Origin: Candidatus Dechloromonas phosphorivorans
GTDB lineage: Bacteria; Pseudomonadota; Gammaproteobacteria; Burkholderiales; Rhodocyclaceae
Assembly: GCA_016721185.1 (NCBI GenBank)
Contig: JADKIP010000017.1
Location: 1-64,000, forward strand
Direction of reading: 5' to 3'
Length of the DNA: 64,000 bases
This document shows, piece by piece, positions 28,912 to 36,105 of this stretch. The notes below the pieces were generated by a model that had not been told where the DNA came from, searched no databases, and worked only from the letters and a program-made list of their open reading frames with translations. Position numbers and translations under genes: made by a program. Each line of letters starts with the position of its first letter. Within the stretch, counting starts at the first letter, position 1.

Positions 28912-31398
28912 CTAGCGCCGTGCTTCGCTCAGCCACTTCAGCAAAATTTCAAACAGCAAGTCAGGCTTCACCGGCTTGCTGATGAAGTCGTTCATGCCGG
29001 CCTCGAAGCAGCGGGTTTTGTCTTCGGCGAAGGCATTCGCGGTCATGGCCAGAATCGGGGTTGCGTTGCCGTTGGGCAGTTTGCGGATGGCCCGTGTTGC
29101 GTCGAGACCATCCATGCGGGGCATTTGCATGTCCATCAGGATCAGGGCGTATTGCTTGCGGCTGGCTTGTTCGACGGCTTCGACGCCGTCTTCGGCAATA
29201 TCCACGCTCAGGCCGACTTCATCGAGCAGCATCAGGGTGATTTCGCGGTTGATCGGCTCGTCTTCCGCCAACAGGATGCGGCTGCCGGCAAAGTCGCGTT
29301 TCAGGACATCCGGTGCAAAATTCGCCGTTTTGTTCTCCTCAAGGGCGGTGACGGGGGCGCCTTTCTTGAGGCGGGCGGTGAACCAGAAGGTGCTGCCGAC
29401 GCCGGGCGTGCTTTCCGCACCGGCATTGCCGCCCATCAACTGGGCCAGCAGGCGGGTGATGGTCAGCCCAAGGCCGGTGCCGCCATATTTGCGGGTCGTG
29501 CTGTTGTCGGCCTGCTCGAAGGCGGAAAACAGCCTGGGCAGGGTTTCCGGATTGATGCCGATGCCGGTGTCCTGGACTTCGAGGCGTAGCAGCACGCTAT
29601 CCTGATCTTCCTCCAGCGCCTTGACGCGCAGGGTAACGCTGCCGCGTTCGGTGAATTTGATGGCGTTGGTGGCGTAGTTGAGCAGGGCTTGCTGCAGCCG
29701 GATGGGGTCGCCGAGCAAGCCATGCGGCAGGCTGTGCGCTTCGCTGATCAGATCAATTTTTTTGGCCCGCGCCCGTTCGCGCAGCATGGAGGCGACATTG
29801 CCGAGAATAGTTTCGATCCGGAGGCTGCTTTCTTCGAGCTTGAACTTGCCGGCATCGATCTTGGAAAGGTCGAGAATGGCGTTGATGACGCCAAGCAGGT
29901 GTTCGCCGGCGGCTTCCAGTTTGTCGAGGCGTTCGCCCTGTTCCGGTGTCAGCCCGCCCCGGCGGATCAGGTGCGCCATGCCGGTGATGGCATTGAGCGG
30001 GGTCCTGATCTCGTGGCTCATGTTGGCGAGAAAGGCGCTCTTGGCGACATTGGCGGTTTCCGCAGCAACACGGGTGACTTCGAGCGCCGCATTGGCGCTG
30101 GCGAGATCCTGGGTGCGCTGAATGACTTTTTCATCCAGTTCGCTGGCCTGTTGGCGGAGGGCCGTGGTTTGTTCGCCGATCGTGTCAAGCAGTTGATCGA
30201 ACAGCCGCCCGAGGCGAACCAGTTCGTCATCGCCGGGCAGATTGCCGACGCGCGCCTGAAACTGGCCTTGATTGACGGCTTGCATGGTGCTTTCCAGCCG
30301 GCCCAGCGGCTGCATGATGCCGCGCGCCAGCCGCCATGAAATCCACGTTGCTATTGCCGCCGCCATCAGCAGCAGGGCAACGATCAGGCCGATGGCCTGC
30401 CAGCGGAAGGTGGAAAAAGGCGCTTCGGGAATGCCGACATAGAGCATGCCGACCCGCTTGCCGGCGTAATCCAGCACCGGATCGTAGGCGGTCACCGCCC
30501 AGTGATTCACCACGAAGGCGCGGCTGACCCAACTTTCGCCGCGATCCAGCACGCTTTCCTTGACGGCTTGCGAGACCCGCGTGCCCAGCGCCCGCTCGCC
30601 ATCCTGCCGGCGTACCGTTGTGGCAATCCGGACGTCATCGAGAAACAGCGTCACCGTACCTTCAACCCCCACCTGCTGGGGGATGCCGGCAGAAACGATT
30701 TTCGCCAGATAGTCGACAAATTCCAGGCGCCGATTGAGCAGGTAACCACCGACAACCGTCGCGCTGACCTGGCCGGAAATGTCGCGCATGGGGGCGGCGC
30801 TGATGACGAGGAGCCCGCGCCCTTCCTCGGTGGCGCTGCTGGGTGCCGCCTGTGGCGTGGCGACCAGTTGCAGCCGGGCGCGCTTGGCCAGCGTCGCCGA
30901 CAAATGAGCCAGCGCTTCCGGGGCAAGGACTTCCAGCCCGACCTTTTCTTCCTTGCGGCTCAACGCGTCACGCAGAATCATCGAATCGATATAGACATCG
31001 CCGGCCTGAAAGCCCTCGCTGGCCGCCAGCACCTTGCCCGAGGTGTCGAGAATGGCCAGAAAATCAAAGCCGATATTTTCTCGACGCGAGGCGAGCACCA
31101 CTTCCAGCGAGGTGTCCTTCAACTCATGGTGGGCGAGCCCGCGAATACGTTGCGAATTCGCCAGCGAACGCACTGCGGCCAGGGTTTTACTCTGCATGTG
31201 CTGCAGATGGCTGTGCGTCATCGACAGATCGGACGTCACCTTGTGGGTCAGCAAGCGTTCGAAATAAGCGTTGCCGGTGACCAGCAGGATCGCGGCAAGC
31301 AGCGGCAACGCCGCCAACGGCAAAAGCGCCATTACCCACAAACGGAACCTCAGTCCTCCCTGTTTCAGGAAGCGAGTCCATCCGGTCATCGTTGTCAT
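28912..31398 (-). CDS. Membrane hybrid sensor histidine kinase with receiver domain
   Basis: 828 residues from the ATG at 31398, preceded by AAGGAT; a longer frame upstream lacks a Shine-Dalgarno. Order: membrane helix about 18-38, a roughly 300-residue periplasmic sensor of Cache type, second helix about 345-367, HAMP, coiled coil, HisKA with phospho-His near 461 (SHEIRTPLNAI), HATPase (NYATNAIKFTERG, DTGIGI, GGTGLGLTIT) and a C-terminal receiver with phospho-Asp near 753 (LILMDMQMPRMDG). No Hpt domain and no response-regulator gene is adjacent, so its output partner is encoded elsewhere. Signal unknown. Confidence 0.92.
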   Translation of the reverse strand: MTTMTGWTRFLKQGGLRFRLWVMALLPLAALPLLAAILLVTGNAYFERLLTHKVTSDLSMTHSHLQHMQSKTLAAVRSLANSQRIRGLAHHELKDTSLEVVLASRRENIGFDFLAILDTSGKVLAASEGFQAGDVYIDSMILRDALSRKEEKVGLEVLAPEALAHLSATLAKRARLQLVATPQAAPSSATEEGRGLLVISAAPMRDISGQVSATVVGGYLLNRRLEFVDYLAKIVSAGIPQQVGVEGTVTLFLDDVRIATTVRRQDGERALGTRVSQAVKESVLDRGESWVSRAFVVNHWAVTAYDPVLDYAGKRVGMLYVGIPEAPFSTFRWQAIGLIVALLLMAAAIATWISWRLARGIMQPLGRLESTMQAVNQGQFQARVGNLPGDDELVRLGRLFDQLLDTIGEQTTALRQQASELDEKVIQRTQDLASANAALEVTRVAAETANVAKSAFLANMSHEIRTPLNAITGMAHLIRRGGLTPEQGERLDKLEAAGEHLLGVINAILDLSKIDAGKFKLEESSLRIETILGNVASMLRERARAKKIDLISEAHSLPHGLLGDPIRLQQALLNYATNAIKFTERGSVTLRVKALEEDQDSVLLRLEVQDTGIGINPETLPRLFSAFEQADNSTTRKYGGTGLGLTITRLLAQLMGGNAGAESTPGVGSTFWFTARLKKGAPVTALEENKTANFAPDVLKRDFAGSRILLAEDEPINREITLMLLDEVGLSVDIAEDGVEAVEQASRKQYALILMDMQMPRMDGLDATRAIRKLPNGNATPILAMTANAFAEDKTRCFEAGMNDFISKPVKPDLLFEILLKWLSEARR

Positions 31399-31758
31399 CT
31401 TTATCCTTGTTTCGCCCGGAGCGCCTCCGCCGATTAAGGCCGGATGCGGGAAAGGCGTCGGCAAAATCATGCGCCTATCCGCCACGGAAAACAAATGGTG
31501 CGAGCGTTGTTCTTTGCGGCTTCGGGTTGAGCCCGGTTGAGAATTGCCGACCAGGAAATGGGCGATTTATCGCGGTTGACCGTGGAATCCTGCGGTCAAC
31601 CGCGATAAATCGCGAAATTCGGCTTTCTACCCAGCTGATTTCGCCAGTATCGTGTCGGATTCGGGAAGTCCGCTCAATCTCAGCCTTGCCGGCACCTTGC
31701 CTTGTGCGGCCCATTTCGCGGTATTTCTCAACCATCAGCTCGTCAGGATGCACCGTTC
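31399..31758. other. Intergenic region between the kinase and rlmA
   Basis: 360 bp between divergent genes. It carries the perfect 21-bp inverted repeat at 31562-31613. Frames crossing it (for example 31392-31850) have no support. Promoters for both genes are expected here but none is convincing. Confidence 0.45.
31562..31613. repeat. Perfect 21-bp inverted repeat
   Basis: Left arm 31562-31582 and right arm 31593-31613 are exact reverse complements over 21 bp, with a 10-bp centre (TGGAATCCTG). Each arm holds the GCGGTTGACCG motif that recurs elsewhere in the window. There is no T-run, so it is not an ordinary terminator. It could be a REP-type element or a binding site for the divergent kinase/rlmA promoters. 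Confidence 0.85.
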
Positions 31759-32628
31759 ATGATCACTCCCTTTCCAGCGCTGGCCTGTCCGCTCGATGGC
31801 GCGCCCTTGCATGGCGACGGCACCAGTTGGCGCTGTGCCGCCGGTCATAGCTTCGATATCGCCGCGCAGGGCTACACGCATTTGCTGCCGGTCCAGCAAA
31901 AGCGTTCGCGTGATCCCGGCGACAGCAAGGAAATGGTTGCGGCGCGTCGGCGTTTTCTCAATGCGGGCAATTACCAACCGATTGCCGCAGCGGTCAGCCG
32001 GACGGTGCTGGCGGATTTGCCCCGGCACAAAACGGCCAGTTGCCTCGATGCCGGTTGCGGCGAGGGTTACTACCTGCGCCAAGTGGCCGCCGCGACCCCG
32101 CATCAACAAACACTGGCGGTGCTCGGGCTGGATATTTCGAAATGGGCGGTGATCTCTGCCGCGAAGCAGTCCGCTTTGAGCAACGACGGGCGGCCCAACT
32201 GGGTGGTGGGCAGCAACGCCAATCTGCCGGTTTTGCCGGGGACGCTCGATCGCGTCCTGTGCATGTTCGGCTTTCCCGTCTATGCCGAGTTTGCCCGCGT
32301 GCTCAAGGCAAACGGCCAATTGCTGCAAGTCGATGCCGGGCCGGATCATCTGCGGGAGTTGCGCGAAATAATCTACCCGACGCTCAAGCCGGAACGCCCC
32401 ACCGACGACCAGGCGCCAGCCGGTTTTGTCAGTTTGTCGAGCGAAACCATCCGCTTTCCGCTGGCACTCAGTGGCGCGGCGCAGATTGCCGATTTGCTGG
32501 CAATGACGCCGCATCTTTACCGCGCCAGCGCCGAGGGCCGGGCGAAAGCGGCTGCTTTGACCGCGCTGTCAGTCACCGTCGATGTGCGATTGACGCGTTT
32601 TGGACGAAGCGCCGGTTTTCCGGGTTGA
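31759..32628 (+). CDS. rlmA: 23S rRNA (guanine-N1)-methyltransferase RlmA
   Basis: 289 residues. It methylates G745-type positions in helix 35 of 23S rRNA. The N-terminal zinc region reads CPLDGAPL then WRCAAGHSFD, so the second cysteine of the E. coli site is Asp here. HLLPVQQKRSRDPGDSKEM is diagnostic for the family, SAM motif I is LDAGCGEGYYLRQ, and LYRAS near the C-terminus is conserved. The ATG at 31759 is chosen because the zinc motif follows directly. The final codons run into a GGTTGACC element next to repeat copy C, so the exact C-terminus may be altered. Confidence 0.92.
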   Translation: MITPFPALACPLDGAPLHGDGTSWRCAAGHSFDIAAQGYTHLLPVQQKRSRDPGDSKEMVAARRRFLNAGNYQPIAAAVSRTVLADLPRHKTASCLDAGCGEGYYLRQVAAATPHQQTLAVLGLDISKWAVISAAKQSALSNDGRPNWVVGSNANLPVLPGTLDRVLCMFGFPVYAEFARVLKANGQLLQVDAGPDHLRELREIIYPTLKPERPTDDQAPAGFVSLSSETIRFPLALSGAAQIADLLAMTPHLYRASAEGRAKAAALTALSVTVDVRLTRFGRSAGFPG

Positions 32629-32700
32629 CCGCGTAATGCTGCGACCATAGAGGCAAGGGCTGGCCCCAGGGTCAACCTGAAAAAAGAGCGGAAATTGAGC
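32622..32700 (+). repeat. Dispersed repeat, copy C
   Basis: Starts with GGTTGACC (32622-32629, overlapping the rlmA stop), then TGCTGCGACCATAGAGGCAA at 32637, GGCTGGCCCCA and GGTCAACC (32670-32677). The two 8-mers are reverse complements, so the core could form a stem with a 40-nt loop. It matches copy B in 38 of about 40 bases. Confidence 0.75.
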
Positions 32701-32712
32701 TTGATGGTTTAA

Positions 32713-32750
32713 CGGGACTCCCGCCTCGCCCGCCGCGAAGCGGAGTCCCG
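32713..32750. repeat. CGGGACTCC ... GGAGTCCCG inverted repeat
   Basis: Perfect 9-bp GC-rich arms at 32713-32721 and 32742-32750 with a 20-bp loop, between the convergent rlmA and helix-hairpin-helix protein genes. It could end transcription from either side although no T-run follows. A weaker repeat, GAGTTAG/CTAACTC, lies just to its right (about 32779-32811). Confidence 0.45.
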
Positions 32751-32843
32751 GGTGTGTCGAGGCCGCGGGCGTGACGTGAGTTAGTTGCATGTCAGCGCTG
32801 GCGCTAACTCAACCCCGCCCCAATCCCAACGCTCAGCTTTGCC

Positions 32844-33917
32844 TCAAAGCGCCAATGCGCCACGCACCTTGGCCAGCAGTTTCGGGCCCATGCCCTTGGC
32901 CTTGACCAACTCATCGAGCGTCGCATAAGGGCGGGCGGCGATGATCGCTTTGGCGACAGTGTCACTCAGGCCCTTGACCGCGCTCAGTTCCGCCGCGCTC
33001 GCTTTATTGACTGAGACGGTCGTTGTTTTAGCCTCCACGGGTTTGGCCGCAACGGGTTCTGCTGGAGCGGGCTTGGTCGCAACGGCTTCGGTCGGGGCTG
33101 CAGGTTTGGCGATGGGCTGGGCTTTTGCTTCTGCTTTTGCCGGTGCCTTCTTGGGTTTGACCAGCGGCTGTTCGGTTTCAGCAGCCACGGGCTTCACTGG
33201 CTCGATGACGCTTTCTTCCAGCGCCCGATAGTCGCGCGTGACATAGCCGGCGGGTGTCCACTCGCGCAACATCAACGTCAGGTAGCCCTCGGCTGGCAAG
33301 GGCGCGGCATGGCTGATATAGCTGCAATTGCACCAGCTATTCTGGCCGTCCAGGCTGCCGAGTACGACGCTGGCCAATGGCTGTCCGCACCAATCGCCTC
33401 CGGCGTAGGGCGTGTCGAGCGACCAGACTTCGAGCGCCAGCGTGCCGCTCAGGTTGTCGGCGGCGCGAGGATTTTCGATGGTCTCGATCTGGAGGCTGAT
33501 TTCGTCACCCGAAAACTCGGCGCTGACCTCGCCGAGAAGGCGTGGTTGCACAAAGCTGACGGTCTGCACGAATGCGGCACGGTCTTCCAGCGTATCGAAA
33601 AGACCTCTGCTGCCGGAAACAAGGGTGAGGGCAAGGGTGTATTCGCCGTCGCCGGCGGGCGCCAGCAGCGCAGTCGTGCCGCTCAGGCTCAGCAGGCCGC
33701 TTCCATTGGGCTGCAGCAGGCCGAGCGCCAGTTCGGCAATCTTGAATTGGTCGTTGGCCCACAATTGCAGCGCCCATTCCTGACCGTTCAGCGCGGATTC
33801 ATCGCAGAGAATTTCGGCATTCAGATGCGCGAGGTCACCGTCGATGCGGTAGCCGTGAGAGTTTCCGAAGCGGGCAACAGTGGCATTCGGGCGGGTGTTG
33901 GCGAGGTCGATAGTCAT
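32844..33917 (-). CDS. Two-repeat beta protein with C-terminal helix-hairpin-helix
   Basis: 357 residues from the ATG at 33917. Residues about 15-110 and 115-230 look like tandem copies of one all-beta domain: both have a strand ending ALQLW/ALEVW, a lA-x-x-x-LG turn and a final L-x-x-x-G-x-YTL/YLTLML strand. A Lys/Pro/Ala-rich linker (about 240-300) leads to a ComEA-like helix-hairpin-helix (VNKASAAELSAVKGLSDTVAKAII and LVKAKGMGPKLLAKVRGAL). There is no signal peptide, so it should act on nucleic acid in the cytoplasm. The beta domain was not recognised. Function unknown. Confidence 0.8.
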   Translation of the reverse strand: MTIDLANTRPNATVARFGNSHGYRIDGDLAHLNAEILCDESALNGQEWALQLWANDQFKIAELALGLLQPNGSGLLSLSGTTALLAPAGDGEYTLALTLVSGSRGLFDTLEDRAAFVQTVSFVQPRLLGEVSAEFSGDEISLQIETIENPRAADNLSGTLALEVWSLDTPYAGGDWCGQPLASVVLGSLDGQNSWCNCSYISHAAPLPAEGYLTLMLREWTPAGYVTRDYRALEESVIEPVKPVAAETEQPLVKPKKAPAKAEAKAQPIAKPAAPTEAVATKPAPAEPVAAKPVEAKTTTVSVNKASAAELSAVKGLSDTVAKAIIAARPYATLDELVKAKGMGPKLLAKVRGALAL

Positions 33918-34307
33918 GGCAAGGCGGCCTGTAATCCGGTGGAAAGAACGCGCATTATAGGAGCAGCTTTCAGCCAGTTTTTCACGGCTCAGCGGGTATA
34001 TTTTTCTGCCCAAAATTGGTGCGGTTTCCTTATTTGGTGCGCCTTTCAAGGGCATTGATTTTGTTGGCTATTGCTTGAATTGATGAGAAAAGCATAGGTC
34101 GTTTGCACCACTTTCGGGCGTGCTGCGGTCAACTCGGAAATACCTGAAATTTCGCCTTTGAAAATCATCCGCAGGAGCGAGACGGTTTTTCGGGCATCGC
34201 CTTGGGTTTTTTGGGGCATCAAGCAATTCTGCTCAAACAATGCGGCCCACCTGCCCGATAATTCAAGCCCGAATTTCAATCTCAAATCAGCCCAACGGAA
34301 GTGAGTC
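33918..34307. other. Intergenic region, 390 bp
   Basis: Holds the -10 box for the helix-hairpin-helix protein gene (33954-33959), two GCACCAA direct repeats read on the minus strand (near 34015 and 34033), a copy of CTGCGGTCAAC (34123-34133), and a leader for the 31-codon ORF at 34308. No larger gene is supported on either strand. Confidence 0.5.
33954..33959 (-). promoter_or_regulatory. Candidate -10 box of the helix-hairpin-helix protein gene
   Basis: A perfect TATAAT on the minus strand, 36 bp before the ATG at 33917. No good -35 is seen at the normal distance, so an activator may be needed; two GCACCAA direct repeats lie 55-85 bp further upstream. Confidence 0.4.
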
Positions 34308-34403
34308 ATGGCAAAGATAGTGCTGGGCAATGCCGCTGCCCGCCAGCAAAAAAGCGAGGCGACCACGCTGGCTGACCAGCACTCGCAGCCATCGAGTCAT
34401 TGA
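34308..34403 (+). CDS. 31-residue micro-ORF coupled to the YkgJ-like gene
   Basis: An ATG seven bases after GGAAGTG opens 31 codons (MAKIVLGNAAARQQKSEATT and on to QPSSH). Its TGA overlaps the ATG of the next gene (TGATG), the usual sign of translational coupling. The product is hydrophilic, with no signal peptide, and matches nothing I recognise. It could be a small protein, a leader peptide, or chance. Confidence 0.4.
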   Translation: MAKIVLGNAAARQQKSEATTLADQHSQPSSH

Positions 34404-34660
34404 TGGCGAATCTCCCTGCGATGAGCTGTCGCCCCGGTTGCGGCGCCTGCTGTATTGCGCCGTCGATCAGCTCGCTGAACAAGCCTGCGGGCGTTCCGTG
34501 CGTGCATCTGGATACTGATTTTCGTTGCACGATTTTCGGCCGCCCGGAACGCCCGGCCTGCTGTGCCGGCCTGCAGGCGGCGCCGGAAATGTGCGGTGAA
34601 TCGCGCCAGTTTGCCTTGCATTGGCTGGCCGATCTCGAAGTGCTTACCTGTCCGGGATAG
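34403..34660 (+). CDS. YkgJ-family cysteine cluster protein
   Basis: 85 residues. The family CxxxCxxCC pattern is CRPGCGACC near residue 9, followed by further cysteines in VPCVHL, FRCTIFG, PACCAG and EMCG, likely binding zinc or iron-sulfur. The ATG at 34403 overlaps the stop of the micro-ORF and is preferred to a TTG one codon earlier. uppP begins 33 bp downstream on the same strand. The biochemical role of this family (UPF0153) is not established. Confidence 0.85.
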   Translation: MANLPAMSCRPGCGACCIAPSISSLNKPAGVPCVHLDTDFRCTIFGRPERPACCAGLQAAPEMCGESRQFALHWLADLEVLTCPG

Positions 34661-34693
34661 TAGAATGCGGCCTCCCAACCCAGGCTGCACCCC

Positions 34694-35518
34694 ATGGACC
34701 CCATTCTTCTCCTGAAAGCCCTGATCCTCGGTATCGTCGAAGGGCTGACTGAATTTCTCCCCATTTCGTCGACCGGGCACCTGATCATTATTGGCAGCCT
34801 GCTTGATTACACCAACGAGCAGAGCAAGGTCTTCAAAATCGTCATCCAGCTCGGTGCCATTCTTGCCGTGTGCTGGGATTTCCGCGAGCGAATCGGCAAG
34901 GTCATGGGCGGTCTGACCAGCGACCCCGTACAGCAGCGTTTCGCCGGCTTGCTGATCGTTGGCTTTTTGCCGGCCGCCGTGCTCGGCGTGCTCTTTCACA
35001 GCACCATCAAAGCCTACCTGTTTAACCCGTTGACCGTGGCATTGGCGCTGATCGGCGGCGGTATCCTGATTCTCTACATCGAGCGCAAGGCCTACCATCC
35101 TCGCGTCAATGCCATTGAGGAAATGAACTGGCGGGATGCGCTGAAAGTCGGTTTTGCGCAATCGGTCGCCATGTTCCCCGGCGTTTCCCGCTCCGGCGCC
35201 ACCATCATGGGCGGTTTGATCTTCGGGCTGTCGCGCAAGACGGCGACCGAGTTTTCATTTTTCCTCGCCATTCCAACCATGTTTGCCGCCACCGCCTACG
35301 ATGTCGCGAAGAACTGGAAACTGCTGCACATTGCCGACCTGCCGGTCTTTGCCGTCGGTTTTGTTGCCTCGTTCATTGCCGCCATGCTCACCGTCAAGGC
35401 GCTGTTGCGCTACGTTTCGAGCCATGATTTCACCGTCTTCGCCTGGTATCGCATCATCTTTGGCATTGTCGTCCTGCTGTCCGCGCAATTCGGCTGGGTG
35501 CAATGGGCCGCAAACTGA
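34694..35518 (+). CDS. uppP: Undecaprenyl-diphosphatase
   Basis: 274 residues with about eight membrane helices. It dephosphorylates undecaprenyl pyrophosphate so the lipid carrier can be reused in peptidoglycan and LPS synthesis, and its overexpression gives bacitracin resistance (BacA). Both signature regions are intact: EGLTEFLPISSTGHL near residue 17 and FPGVSRSGATIMGG near 160. Its last 16 bases overlap the start of the yqiA-like gene. Confidence 0.97.
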   Translation: MDPILLLKALILGIVEGLTEFLPISSTGHLIIIGSLLDYTNEQSKVFKIVIQLGAILAVCWDFRERIGKVMGGLTSDPVQQRFAGLLIVGFLPAAVLGVLFHSTIKAYLFNPLTVALALIGGGILILYIERKAYHPRVNAIEEMNWRDALKVGFAQSVAMFPGVSRSGATIMGGLIFGLSRKTATEFSFFLAIPTMFAATAYDVAKNWKLLHIADLPVFAVGFVASFIAAMLTVKALLRYVSSHDFTVFAWYRIIFGIVVLLSAQFGWVQWAAN

Positions 35519-36098
35519 TCATTTACCTGCACGGCTTTTGCTCCTCGCCGGCCTCGTGGAAATCGCAACTGCTGGCTAAGGAGATGGCGCAGCGCGGCTG
35601 GCTGAGCATTTCGTCTGCCCGCAACTCTCGCCGGTGCCGGATGAGGCTGCGGCCAGCGTCAGCCGCTTGATCGAAGCGGCCGATGGCCCCGTCACCCTGA
35701 TCGGCAGCTCATTGGGTGGCCATTACGCCAACTTCCTCGCCGAAAAACACGGCTTGAACGCGGTCTTGATCAACCCGGCGGTCCCCCAAGGCGACTTCCT
35801 TCGGGGTGCGGTCGACTATCTGGATTTGGCTAAATTTGTCGGCGAACACACGAATTTTCATAGCGGTGAGGCCTTCAGCTTTACCGAAGCTCACGCGGCA
35901 CAACTCAAGGCGCAGGTCAGCCGGCCGACGCCGGGGCGCTATTGGTTGCTGCTCGAAACGGGTGATGAAGTGCTGGATTATCGGCAAGCGCAGGATTTTT
36001 ACGCCGGTTGTCGGCAAACGGTACTCGAAGGCGGTGATCATGGCTTTGCCAGTTTCGCTGAGTTTGTGCCGCAAATCATTGAATTTGCTGGGTTATAA
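35503..36098 (+). pseudogene. YqiA-like esterase, frameshifted
   Basis: Two frames make one alpha/beta hydrolase of about 198 residues. The first (35503-35670) gives MGRKLIIYLHGFCSSPASWK and KEMAQRG; the second gives LAEHFVCPQLSPVPDEAA, then the nucleophile GSSLGGHYA, NPAVPQGDF and the histidine in GGDHGF. Inserting one base (a C) near 35597-35600 joins them as QRGLAEHFV. As given, translation from the ATG ends at 35670 without the active site. It starts inside the last codons of uppP, and the RNB gene follows 7 bp later. A sequencing error is as likely as true decay. Confidence 0.85.
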
Positions 36099-36105
36099 TC
36101 CATAA

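Noticed and set aside
34015..34040. GCACCAA direct repeats as an NtrC site
   Set aside because: NtrC sites are inverted repeats (TGCACC-N5-GGTGCA); these are direct repeats and no sigma-54 promoter was seen nearby.
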